From: CAZHMN01 sp964533705
GTDB lineage: Bacteria; Electryoneota; B3-LCP
DNA: 37,556 nt
Reading direction: 5' to 3'
Assembly (NCBI GenBank): GCA_964533705.1
Contig: CAZHMN010000023.1
Location: forward strand, 1-37,556
Positions 26,417 through 34,834 of this stretch are shown here, piece by piece; position 1 is the stretch's first letter; every line of letters starts with the position of its first letter. The position numbers were made by a program, and so were the translations under genes. The notes under the pieces were generated by a model. It ran no database searches and had not been told where the DNA came from. It saw nothing but the letters and a program-made list of their open reading frames with translations.

Positions 26417-27295
26417 ATGCGAATACTGATAACGGGAATATCAGGATTTATTGGGGGGCATCTGTATCGAGCCGCTCCGAAGGGATATGAAGTCTGGGGG
26501 ACGCACTTAGATACGGCAACAGAAGATATAGACGCTGCGAGGGTTCTGCGGGTTGACCTGCGCAATCAAGAGTCGTTGCGGGCGATTCTGGATGGGGTGA
26601 GACCCTCAGCGGTTATTCACTGCGCCGCCTATTCGCGCGTCGCCTTCTGCGAAAGCGCGCCCACCGCCGCCTGGGAAATGAATTCCTGGGTGACTTCCAT
26701 CCTCGCCAAGATGTGCGCTGAAAGCGGGTACCGCCTAATTTTTCTGTCCAGTGACATGGTCTTCGACGGAACGAAGGGGCGATATAAGGAGAAAGATGAC
26801 CCGCAACCGATAAACTTCTACGGGTGGACCAAGCTGGCGGCAGAACGCCACGTGCTGAATGCGGGAAACGGTTCGGTCGTGGTACGGGTTAATTTGACCT
26901 ACGGGCACCCTGTGGCGGGAGGATCATCCTTCTCTGAAGAGGTTATCGAAACGATTCGTTCCGGACAGCCATATCATCTATATGCCGATCAGTTTCGGTC
27001 CTTTATCTCTGTGCAGAATCTGGCCCAATGCCTCTGGGAAATCGCCCTCGGCGACTTTTCCGGCCTGATTCATCTGGGTGGATCCGAACCGACGGATCGA
27101 GTTACTTTCGCCCGCAAGCTGGCCGCTCGAGTCAATCTGGATCCTGACTTGTTAATTCCCATTACCTCTAAGGCGGCTTCGCCCGAAATTGCCTATCCCA
27201 AGAATAATACCTTTGACCTATCTCTCGCCTCAGAGATACTAAAGACCCCCTTGCTGGACCTCGATGAAGGTCTGGCGGTAGAATATCCTTCCTGA
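26417..27295 (+). CDS. SDR-family NAD(P)-dependent sugar-nucleotide reductase (RmlD-like)
   Basis: The 292-residue protein is an extended short-chain dehydrogenase of the RmlD/epimerase type. The Rossmann glycine motif is GISGFIGG near the N-terminus, the catalytic Ser lies in LSSDMVFDG (S111/S112), and the YxxxK motif is Y135-G-W-T-K139. The DMVFDG segment with Y.E.D.P.P...YG is typical of dTDP-4-dehydrorhamnose reductase. No other rml genes are nearby, so the exact substrate is not proven. It is cytoplasmic and would act in surface glycan precursor synthesis. It lies 47 bases after the DUF5683 gene in the same direction. Confidence 0.85.
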   Translation: MRILITGISGFIGGHLYRAAPKGYEVWGTHLDTATEDIDAARVLRVDLRNQESLRAILDGVRPSAVIHCAAYSRVAFCESAPTAAWEMNSWVTSILAKMCAESGYRLIFLSSDMVFDGTKGRYKEKDDPQPINFYGWTKLAAERHVLNAGNGSVVVRVNLTYGHPVAGGSSFSEEVIETIRSGQPYHLYADQFRSFISVQNLAQCLWEIALGDFSGLIHLGGSEPTDRVTFARKLAARVNLDPDLLIPITSKAASPEIAYPKNNTFDLSLASEILKTPLLDLDEGLAVEYPS

Positions 27296-27441
27296 AATAT
27301 TATTCTTTCAATTCTGACCCATCAAGATTGCTTTTGGGAGAGCCCCAAGGCGTAAATCCTCCATTTTGCACGGAACCCATTCTGGTCTCGAACGTTCTAA
27401 AAAACAAAGGGCAGAACTGCACAAATAACGGGGAGAAGATC

Positions 27442-28452
27442 ATGCAATTCAAAGGACAAAAACAGCATGCCATTCTCATGTTGGGGGGCCTACTCCTGAT
27501 CGCTGCCGCGGCTCTGATTTTCCTCAACCAACCAGCGAGCGCGAAAACATCAGAGCGTGCTTTTCTGGGGGTTTATCTGGGTAATTTGGATGATGACCTG
27601 CGGGAATCCCTCAATTACAAAGGCAGTGGCGGAGCCTTCATTGATGACGTAGTGGACGATGGGCCTGCTGAAGAGGCCGGTATCGAAGAGGGAGACATTG
27701 TCATCAAATTTAACGGGTTGAATGTCGAGGATGAATCGCAATTACGCCAACTTATCCATAAGGCCAAGCCGGGGGACGAAGTTTCTGTGACCGTCTTCCG
27801 GGAGGGTAAGGAGCTGGAGTTCACTGTCAAGCTGGGGGAGGGGGACGACGAATTTCTCCTATCCTGGTATGACAAAGGCAAGCATCCCAAAAGGCCGATG
27901 CGAGTTATGTACAAAACTCGGTGCAGTTGCGCTGATCGAGCCTGGCTGGGCGTTGAAATGCAGAAATTGACCGAGCAATTAGGAGAGTACTTCAAAGTTA
28001 AGGGCGGCGAGGGTGTGCTTGTTTCCTCGGTCATCGAAGATTCACCTGCCGAAAAAGCCGGATTGAAAGCCGGCGACGTGATCGTCAAAATTGACGATGA
28101 GGAGATCGAAGATGGCTCCGACCTGATCGAATATCTCGGCGACAAAGAAGAGGGCGACGAGGTGACGGTCAATGTCGTTCGCAAAGGGAAGACCAAGGAG
28201 ATTAAGGTGACATTGGGCGAATGCCCGAAGGAACGCTGCCATCATTGTTATGGGAAAGACTACGGCAGGCATTTTGACAAGTTTAAGGTACTAAAGGACC
28301 TGGAGATTTGTATTCCCGACATTGATCGCGAGGAACTGCTAAAGGACTTCGAAGATATCCATATTGATCTTGACGAGCCCATAGAGGAGCTGCGAGAGCA
28401 GATGGAAGAACTCCGCAAGGAACTCGATGAACTGAAGGAAAAGGTAAAATAA
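27442..28452 (+). CDS. Exported double-PDZ protein without protease domain
   Basis: The 336-residue protein begins with a TM/signal segment (AILMLGGLLLIAAAALIFL), then PDZ 1 (about 40-132; DGPAEEAGIEEGDIVIKFNG) and PDZ 2 (about 168-260; DSPAEKAGLKAGDVIVKIDD). These have the carboxylate-binding loops of the HtrA type, but no trypsin-like domain is present. Cysteines cluster at C161/C163 and C261/C266/C269. The C-terminus (about 311-336) is a charged heptad helix (EELREQMEELRKELDEL), likely a coiled coil for oligomerisation. The ATG 27442 is chosen over the longer frame (27328) because GGGGAG precedes it and the signal peptide starts there. A strong terminator follows. Probable periplasmic adaptor; the client is unknown. 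Confidence 0.85.
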   Translation: MQFKGQKQHAILMLGGLLLIAAAALIFLNQPASAKTSERAFLGVYLGNLDDDLRESLNYKGSGGAFIDDVVDDGPAEEAGIEEGDIVIKFNGLNVEDESQLRQLIHKAKPGDEVSVTVFREGKELEFTVKLGEGDDEFLLSWYDKGKHPKRPMRVMYKTRCSCADRAWLGVEMQKLTEQLGEYFKVKGGEGVLVSSVIEDSPAEKAGLKAGDVIVKIDDEEIEDGSDLIEYLGDKEEGDEVTVNVVRKGKTKEIKVTLGECPKERCHHCYGKDYGRHFDKFKVLKDLEICIPDIDREELLKDFEDIHIDLDEPIEELREQMEELRKELDELKEKVK

Positions 28453-28471
28453 TCATCCGAGATTGTCTGCA

Positions 28472-28498
28472 GGCGGCCAGAAAACGGCCGCCTTTTTT
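28472..28498 (+). terminator. Rho-independent terminator after the PDZ gene
   Basis: GGCGGCC (28472-28478) pairs with GGCCGCC (28486-28492) around AGAAAAC, followed by six T residues. Confidence 0.93.
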
Positions 28499-28700
28499 GT
28501 TATCGGCATTACCGTGTGAGGGCGAATTGACCGAAATAGCATTTTTCTTTGCTCAATAGTTGATAATTATTCACGAAAAAATTCATCCGATGGGGTATTT
28601 CCCTTGGCTTGGTTCGCTTCAAGTCATATTTTATAATAGTGATTCAATAGATATTGCCAATTCTCATTAATTGCCAACGGGGCTAAATAGAATTCTCAAT

Positions 28701-28716
28701 AATAAAATATTTTATT
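28701..28716. promoter_or_regulatory. Perfect 16-bp palindrome, possible operator
   Basis: AATAAAAT and ATTTTATT are exact complements with no spacer. They end 6 bases before a candidate -35 box. Low complexity means it could arise by chance. Confidence 0.35.
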
Positions 28717-28722
28717 GAACCC

Positions 28723-28751
28723 TTGTAAATTCAGAAAAAAACTGCTATTTT
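28723..28751 (+). promoter_or_regulatory. Candidate promoter for the deiminase/C25 operon
   Basis: TTGTAA (28723-28728), a 17-base spacer and TATTTT (28746-28751). The start would be near 28758, giving a leader of about 44 bases with AGGA (28791-28794) before ATG 28802. Confidence 0.45.
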
Positions 28752-28801
28752 AGATAATACCAACCGGTCGGCATAAAGGCATAAGTTGAAAGGAAACAAT
28801 C

Positions 28802-30522
28802 ATGAAAATAGGTAGATGGCTATTTAGCGTGGCGATGAGCCTTTCTGTGCTAAGTGGAACGTTAATAGCACATTCGGGTGAAGCTCTCGTGCGTCCACCC
28901 GCCTTCGATTGGGATACCTGGCAGCCGCCCAAGTATGTGCCGAACTGGAAAGGCGTTCCCCATGAATTGCGTCTCCCTCCAGTTGATCTCACGGATCCGC
29001 CTGCCGAGCCGGTTCATTGGACGGCTCAGTGGGAAGAGAGGGAAGGTTGCTTGATTGCTTGGCCGTTAGGATGGACTTCGACTTATACGGCTTTCTGCGA
29101 GATTGTTGACGAATTGCAGGAGGTGGGCGTGGTTTATATGCTGTATAGCAGTCTCGCCTCAAAGAGCGCCATCAGCGGCATTCTGGCTTCAGGTGGCGTA
29201 TCACAGGATTATTGCGAATGGCTGAATATTCCCTATAACGACAACTGGACGCGCGATTGGGGCCCGCAGAATATATGGGGCCTGGAAAGCGGCAATTGGG
29301 GCATAGTGGATAATCGTTGCCTGTACGGTCCTGCAAGCAACAACGTCAATCCCGCTCTCAATGAGATGTGGAGGATGGATTATTATGAATCACCGATTTT
29401 AACGGAAGGAGGCAATCTGTGCACGGATGGAATGGGCCGGGTTTTCTGCACACGTTGGTGTCTCTTAGAAGCTTCGCTGGTCGGCATGAGTGAAGAGGAG
29501 TTGCGAGAGGCCTACTGGGATTACTTGAATGTGGAATTGACCATTCTGCCCTGGCCGCCCATCTCACCGCATTTAGACATGAGCGCCAAGCTGGTTGATC
29601 CGGAGACCTGGATCATCGGTGAGTGGCCTCCGGATGATCCCAATACACCCGACATCAACAACATGATCGCCATCCTGGATACCATGACCGCCTCCACGGG
29701 CAATCCCTATACGATCTATCGAGTGCAGCAACCGGATCGTCTCCCCAGCGGATATTGGCGCACCTATACGAATTCATACATGCAAAATGGAAAAGTCCTG
29801 TTGGCCGTTTACGGCGTCGAGCAGGACAGCGCTGCCATAGCGGTTTTCCAACAAGTCCTCCCCGGTTATGAAATTGTCCCGATCAATTGTGCGGGTTTCG
29901 ACGGCTCCGGCGGAGCTATCCATTGCAGCACGCATGGTATCGCCGACCACATCGAGGATTATTTCCATGACGTTGAGATTACAGCCACACCTGTGTCGCC
30001 ACCGATCATTATCCCCTCCGGTGGTGGTGATTTCCAGTATGATATCACCCTCGACAACCTCGAAACAGACAGTATTTACACCCAGGTTTGGGTGGAAGTC
30101 ACTTTGCCGGATGGATCGGTTCTCAGTCCGCTTTACGAGGAATACTGGGATTTGCCCGGTAACAGCACAGCCAGTCAGTCGCTGTCTCAGTATGTGCCTG
30201 AAAGAGCACCTTCAGGTGACTATACATACAGTNNNNNNNNNNNNNNNNNNNNNNNNNNNNNNNNNNNNNNNNNNNNNNNNNNNNNNNNNNNNNNNNNNNN
30301 NNNNNNNNNNNNNNNNNNNNNNNNNNNNNNNNTGCAAGTATCGTTAATCTATCGGTTTACGATATATCCGGGAGGAAAGTGGCGGAACTGGTCAACGGCT
30401 GGCGGGATACGGGGGTGCACGAGGTGACATTTGATGGGGTGGGATTTTCGTCAGGGATTTATTTCTATCGCCTTGATGCAGGAGGGCAAAGTGCTTCAGG
30501 AAAAATGGTCTTGGTGAAGTGA
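28802..30522 (+). CDS. Secreted peptidylarginine-deiminase-family protein (PF04371) with T9SS CTD, interrupted by assembly gap
   Basis: A signal peptide (WLFSVAMSLSVLSGTLIAHS) precedes a PAD_porph/agmatine-deiminase catalytic domain (about 65-385). Motifs are TRDWGP (D152), EGGN (202-205), HLD (H257, D259), TYTNSY (N324) and AIHCSTH (C375). The order and spacing parallel P. gingivalis PPAD D130/H236/D238/N297/C351. An Ig-like stalk (about 395-475) runs into 100 N (30233-30332). After the gap a different frame encodes an unmistakable T9SS CTD (VYDISGRK to SGIYFYRL, stop 30522). The frame change is explained by the arbitrary gap length, so I treat this as one gene. Layout (signal, catalytic, Ig, CTD) is that of PPAD, unlike cytoplasmic agmatine deiminases, which usually end HC.TQQ.P. 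It should convert arginine (protein-bound or free) or agmatine outside the cell; the substrate is unproven. Confidence 0.85.
30233..30332. other. Assembly gap (100 N)
   Basis: Exactly 100 N, a scaffolding placeholder of unknown true length. Aligning the flanks to the corresponding part of the downstream C25 gene (34258-34491) predicts about 233 missing bases, which also restores the reading frame. Confidence 0.95.
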
Positions 30523-30615
30523 GATCAAGAAATGCGTCAGGTCGCCACTTTGCTGAAGACTTGGCGCAACGGGGAAAGCGGTCAATTCACTTGAAGGGCT
30601 GGAAAAGGTGGAATC

Positions 30616-33600
30616 ATGATAAAGTACATTTTGGTTTTACTGCCCGCACTGGTTGGCATATCCGCGGCGACGGAGTGGGTAACCCTGGCGGAATCGCCGG
30701 AGGAGTACGGCGTGGAAGTGTTGGAGAGCGGCGCTGAACGGACGGTTTTGCATTACACGGTGAACCGGTATGGCTTCGATGAGGTGGACATCGGCGGCAA
30801 AGTGTACGCTCTCATACAAAAACTTCCGAAGGAGAGCATGATCGAAGAGGCGGGCTATCCCCGGCTGCCGCGCATCAACCGTTCCCTGCGCATCCCCGAT
30901 GACGGGATCATGGGCTTCGAGATCATTTCTGCAGATTATATCGAGGTCACTAATATAGACATCGTTCCCTCCAAAGGACATCTGCTCCGTTCTATCGACC
31001 CTGCAACCGTCCCTTATACTTTCGCTGATGTATATCAGCAGGATGCTTTTTATCCGGGTGCCATCATCAACATCAGGAAACCGTACATCCTGCGTGATTA
31101 CCGCGGTGCCGTGGTCGAATTGAATGCCTTTCAGTACAATCCTGTTGCACGCGTTCTAAGAATCTACACGGATATTAGCATAGAAGTAAAGAAGATAGCC
31201 TCTGGTGGGGAAAATACACTGGGACGCAGTCGATCCTTGACAAGGATCGATCCCCAGTTCAAGAAGATTTACCAGCGGCGCTTTATCAATCAGTCAGCGC
31301 TGGATTATCCCGCTTTGGAGGAATCCGGGGACTTGCTGATCATTTGCTATGATGATTTTATGGGTGAAATGACGGAGTTTATTGATTGGAAAAGACAGCG
31401 TGGTATCCCGACTGAAATGGTGCCGGCTTCGGAAGCAGGGAATACTCCTGAGCAGATAAAAAGCTACATTCGAAATTATTATCATAGCCATAATTTATGC
31501 TATGTGCTGTTTGTGGGTGATGCCGCTCAGATCCCCACATTCTCAAGTCAGGATGATTCCGATCCTATCTATTCTCAGTTATCAGGCACTGACAGCTACC
31601 CTGATATATTCATCGGGAGGTTCTCTGCTGAAAACATTGCGCAGGTTGTAACGCAGGTGCAGCGGACGATTGATTATGAAAGATATCCAGATCCATCCGG
31701 CAGCTGGTATAGCGAGGGATTTGTCATTGGAAGTACCGAAGGTCCATTTTGGGAACATTATGGTGAATTCGATTATACCCACATGACAAACATAGCGTAT
31801 AAACTGTTGGATCATACCTATACTCAGGTTGACAGCGCTTATGATCCCTGGTGTACCATGGAGATGGCTATTGACTTTATTAATGAAGGGAAAAGCATCC
31901 TGTTTTATGCTGGTCATGGTGGGCCCGAAGGCTGGGGCACGACCGGGATTTCTACCACAGAGGTGAATAGATTTATAAACAGCAACATGCTTCCGCACGT
32001 CAACAGCGTCGCCTGCAATACAGGTCAGTTCGTGGAATATACCTGTCTGGGTGAAGCCTGGCTGAGAGCGACTCATGAATCGACCGGGTTACCTACTGGT
32101 GGTATCGGATTTTATGGCAGTGTGGAAGGGATGACCGGAGCGCCTCCGCTGGATATGCAGGATGAAGCGATAGATGTGCTTGTTGCCGATTCCATGCTGA
32201 CCCTGGGAGGGATCTGTTTCAGCGGTTCAATGCTGATGATGGATAACTACCCCTACCCCGACGTCGGCCCGTGGGAATTCGCCAATCTGACCATTTTTGG
32301 TGATCCGTCTGTGAGTCTACGAGGTGGTGTTCCTTATCCACCGCTGGTATCACACAATCCGGAAATACTGGTTGGTGTATCTTCTTTCAATGTAACGGTT
32401 ACTTCGCTCTCAGGTGCAGTTAAGGGAGCTATGGTTTGCGGCATGAATCAAGACGTCTATGCTACGGCGGTGACCAACGCTTCCGGACAGGCCACCTTAA
32501 CGTTCGATCCACCGATTCCCGCTCCCGGGACCTTGACTCTAACCGTCTCCGGCGGTGATATGATTCCCTATTCTATGGAGCTCGACATTATCGACCCCTC
32601 CACTGCATACGTGATTTACGATGATCATACCGTACAGGATGACCTTACCGGCAACGGCAACGCTCAATTGGAATTCTACGAAACCATCGAATTGGGCATC
32701 ACAGTCTTAAACGACGGTGCCTCTGCAGCGAGCAATGTCAGCGGTATAATCGCTACGGATAATCCGTTGGTGACAGTCAACCGGGATTCCGTTTGGATAG
32801 GTGCAATAGAGGCCGGATCAACTTCAACCGTGGACCGTGCCTTTGAATTCAGCGTGAATCCCGAAATCGAAGATCTGGAACCGGTTGTTTTCCTGCTCAC
32901 CGTCAGCGATGGTATGAATAGCTGGGAATCCAGTTTCAGCGTGATTGTCCACGCTCCCGATATTGTGTTCTCCGATCTATTCATTGACGATTCTATGGGC
33001 GGCAACGGAGACAGTACACTCGCCCCCGGTGAAACAGCCGACTTAATTGTCACGCTGGGCAACGCGGGATCGTATATCGGTGAAAACATCGAAACGGTTC
33101 TATCGTGTGCGAGCACGCAGGTCATCATCAACATAGGCGTGGTAAGCTGCGGTGATATGCCGGCGGGGACGGAGACTCGAGTGACCTTCAATGTCACCGT
33201 CGAGCCGGATTTCTATCCGCCGGGTAGCTTCCCCGAATTCACGATAAATATTATCGGTGATCATGGCTATACTAATGAGACGGGCTTTTCAACAACCATA
33301 GGAAACGCCAACTCTATGGCCACCGGACCCGATAATTACGGGTACCTCGCCTATGACCAGTACGATTATCCCTTCTTCACGTCGTATGAATGGATAGAAT
33401 TGGTTCCCGACTCCGGCGGCGTCGGCAGCCGCGTCCCCTTCACCCAGCTCGATGAAGTTTATCATCTGGCTCTCCCCTTCGATTTTCAGTATTACGGTCT
33501 GGTCTACGACAGCATGACGGTGACCACCAAGGGTCATATCTGCATGGGCATCACCGACGAACTGGATTACACCTCCAGCTCCATCCCTGATCCTGACGGT

Positions 33601-34680
33601 CCTCCGGCTATGATCTGCCCTGTCTGGGGTGACCTCGATCCCGTCGGAGTCACGGTTAGCGGTCGTGCAGGTGGGGTGTGGTATTATTTCGACGAAGAGC
33701 AGCATTATGTCGTTATCCAATATAATTATGTGCCCTGGTACGCTCTGGCCTACGATGGTCATCCGACCTTTGAAATAATCCTGTATGATCCAGATTATTA
33801 TCCAACTTCAACGGGTGATGGTCAGATAAAATTCCAGTTCAAGGGGTTTGAGAGTTGGGGCCCCACTGGAATTGAAAATCACGATGAGGACGATGGAATC
33901 CTCTATCGCGATGGTAACATTTACCCCGCCACGGCAGCGACGCTGGAAGATCAGTCCGCCATCCTCTTTTCCACGCCGGTCACCATTCCGGACGTGACGA
34001 TCACGATGACGCCAGCAATCACACCGATTATTATTCCCGGTCAGGGTGGCAGCTTCGACTTTAACATTGCAATGACAAACAATGAACCCACATCACTCGC
34101 TTTCAGCACCTGGATCATGGTGCAGTTGCCCGATCAATCTTGGTTCGGACCCGTTTTAGGGCCGGTCAACCTGACCCTGGCCGCAGGAAGCAGCCTCGAC
34201 CGAGATCGTACCCAGAATGTTCCGGGGGGCGCACCGGAAGGTATATACACTTACGAAGGCCGGGTGGGAAGTTATCCCAACCTCATCTGGTGCAGTGATA
34301 GTTTCACCTTCGAAAAACTCGCCGCTGGCGATGGCCTCTCCGTCGAAAATTGGGAAAACACCGGTGATTCCTTTAATCCTTGGCTGACCACCAGCACGGA
34401 TCAAACCGCTATACCGCAGATCTATGCCCTTGATCAGAATTACCCCAATCCCTTCAATGCGGCAACGACGATTCGGTATGGCTTGCCGGAGGCGGCTTAT
34501 GTGAGGTTGGAGATATACGATATCATCGGGCGGCTCATCGAAACGATTCTACGGGGCTGGAGAGATGCTGGATATCATGAGGTGACCTTTGATGCGTCGG
34601 GGTTGGCTTCTGGATTGTACATTTATCGACTAAAGGCTGGTGACTTCACCGCCAGCGGGAAGATGGTGTTGATGAAGTAA
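30616..34680 (+). CDS. Gingipain-like C25 cysteine protease with T9SS CTD
   Basis: The 1354-residue protein has a signal peptide (MIKYILVLLPALVGISAA), a propeptide-like region to about 230, and a C25 catalytic domain (about 235-560). The dyad is H434 (YAGHGG) and C467 (VACNTGQF), 33 residues apart exactly as H211/C244 in RgpB. Next come an Ig-like domain, two CARDB-like beta domains (about 669-890; each opening with D-rich GNG..), a larger beta-sandwich (about 912-1079), the same stalk domain as in the upstream deiminase-family protein (about 1131-1232), and a CTD (about 1269-1354; NYPNPFNAATTIRYGL, IYDIIGR). AAGGTGG precedes ATG 30616. It lies 93 bases after the deiminase-family gene, with no terminator between them, so co-transcription is likely. 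Arg/Lys specificity cannot be read from sequence. Confidence 0.88.
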   Translation: MIKYILVLLPALVGISAATEWVTLAESPEEYGVEVLESGAERTVLHYTVNRYGFDEVDIGGKVYALIQKLPKESMIEEAGYPRLPRINRSLRIPDDGIMGFEIISADYIEVTNIDIVPSKGHLLRSIDPATVPYTFADVYQQDAFYPGAIINIRKPYILRDYRGAVVELNAFQYNPVARVLRIYTDISIEVKKIASGGENTLGRSRSLTRIDPQFKKIYQRRFINQSALDYPALEESGDLLIICYDDFMGEMTEFIDWKRQRGIPTEMVPASEAGNTPEQIKSYIRNYYHSHNLCYVLFVGDAAQIPTFSSQDDSDPIYSQLSGTDSYPDIFIGRFSAENIAQVVTQVQRTIDYERYPDPSGSWYSEGFVIGSTEGPFWEHYGEFDYTHMTNIAYKLLDHTYTQVDSAYDPWCTMEMAIDFINEGKSILFYAGHGGPEGWGTTGISTTEVNRFINSNMLPHVNSVACNTGQFVEYTCLGEAWLRATHESTGLPTGGIGFYGSVEGMTGAPPLDMQDEAIDVLVADSMLTLGGICFSGSMLMMDNYPYPDVGPWEFANLTIFGDPSVSLRGGVPYPPLVSHNPEILVGVSSFNVTVTSLSGAVKGAMVCGMNQDVYATAVTNASGQATLTFDPPIPAPGTLTLTVSGGDMIPYSMELDIIDPSTAYVIYDDHTVQDDLTGNGNAQLEFYETIELGITVLNDGASAASNVSGIIATDNPLVTVNRDSVWIGAIEAGSTSTVDRAFEFSVNPEIEDLEPVVFLLTVSDGMNSWESSFSVIVHAPDIVFSDLFIDDSMGGNGDSTLAPGETADLIVTLGNAGSYIGENIETVLSCASTQVIINIGVVSCGDMPAGTETRVTFNVTVEPDFYPPGSFPEFTINIIGDHGYTNETGFSTTIGNANSMATGPDNYGYLAYDQYDYPFFTSYEWIELVPDSGGVGSRVPFTQLDEVYHLALPFDFQYYGLVYDSMTVTTKGHICMGITDELDYTSSSIPDPDGPPAMICPVWGDLDPVGVTVSGRAGGVWYYFDEEQHYVVIQYNYVPWYALAYDGHPTFEIILYDPDYYPTSTGDGQIKFQFKGFESWGPTGIENHDEDDGILYRDGNIYPATAATLEDQSAILFSTPVTIPDVTITMTPAITPIIIPGQGGSFDFNIAMTNNEPTSLAFSTWIMVQLPDQSWFGPVLGPVNLTLAAGSSLDRDRTQNVPGGAPEGIYTYEGRVGSYPNLIWCSDSFTFEKLAAGDGLSVENWENTGDSFNPWLTTSTDQTAIPQIYALDQNYPNPFNAATTIRYGLPEAAYVRLEIYDIIGRLIETILRGWRDAGYHEVTFDASGLASGLYIYRLKAGDFTASGKMVLMK

Positions 34681-34702
34681 ATGTTACTGGATAAATTTCG
34701 TT

Positions 34703-34729
34703 AAAACGACCGCATCGCCGGTCGTTTTT
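34703..34729 (+). terminator. Rho-independent terminator after the C25 protease
   Basis: AAAACGACCG (34703-34712) pairs with CGGTCGTTTT (34719-34728) around CATCGC, with a TTTTT tract at 34725-34729. Confidence 0.9.
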
Positions 34730-34769
34730 AACTTACTCTAAAGCGCCTCGTCAATCTCTGTGTTTTTCC

Positions 34770-34798
34770 TTGACTAATCGGAGATTGTTTTGTATTAT
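34770..34798 (+). promoter_or_regulatory. Sigma-70-type promoter for xdhC
   Basis: TTGACT (34770-34775), a 17-base spacer and TATTAT (34793-34798). The GTG start is at 34835, with AAGGAA just upstream. Confidence 0.75.
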
Positions 34799-34834
34799 TA
34801 AGGAAGTTATGCTCGCGAAAATAAGGAAATTGAC

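Larger units (their letters stand above)
28499..28801. other. AT-rich intergenic region upstream of the deiminase-family gene
   Basis: About 300 bases lie here with no gene, noticeably richer in A+T than the surroundings. It contains a perfect 16-base palindrome, AATAAAATATTTTATT (28701-28716), and a promoter-like pair just downstream. Nothing else recognisable is present. Confidence 0.7.

Noticed and set aside
30333..30427. Apparent C-terminus of the deiminase-family gene read straight through the N run
   Set aside because: That frame gives non-family sequence and ends early, while the neighbouring frame encodes a clear sorting domain; the placeholder gap length causes the wrong join.
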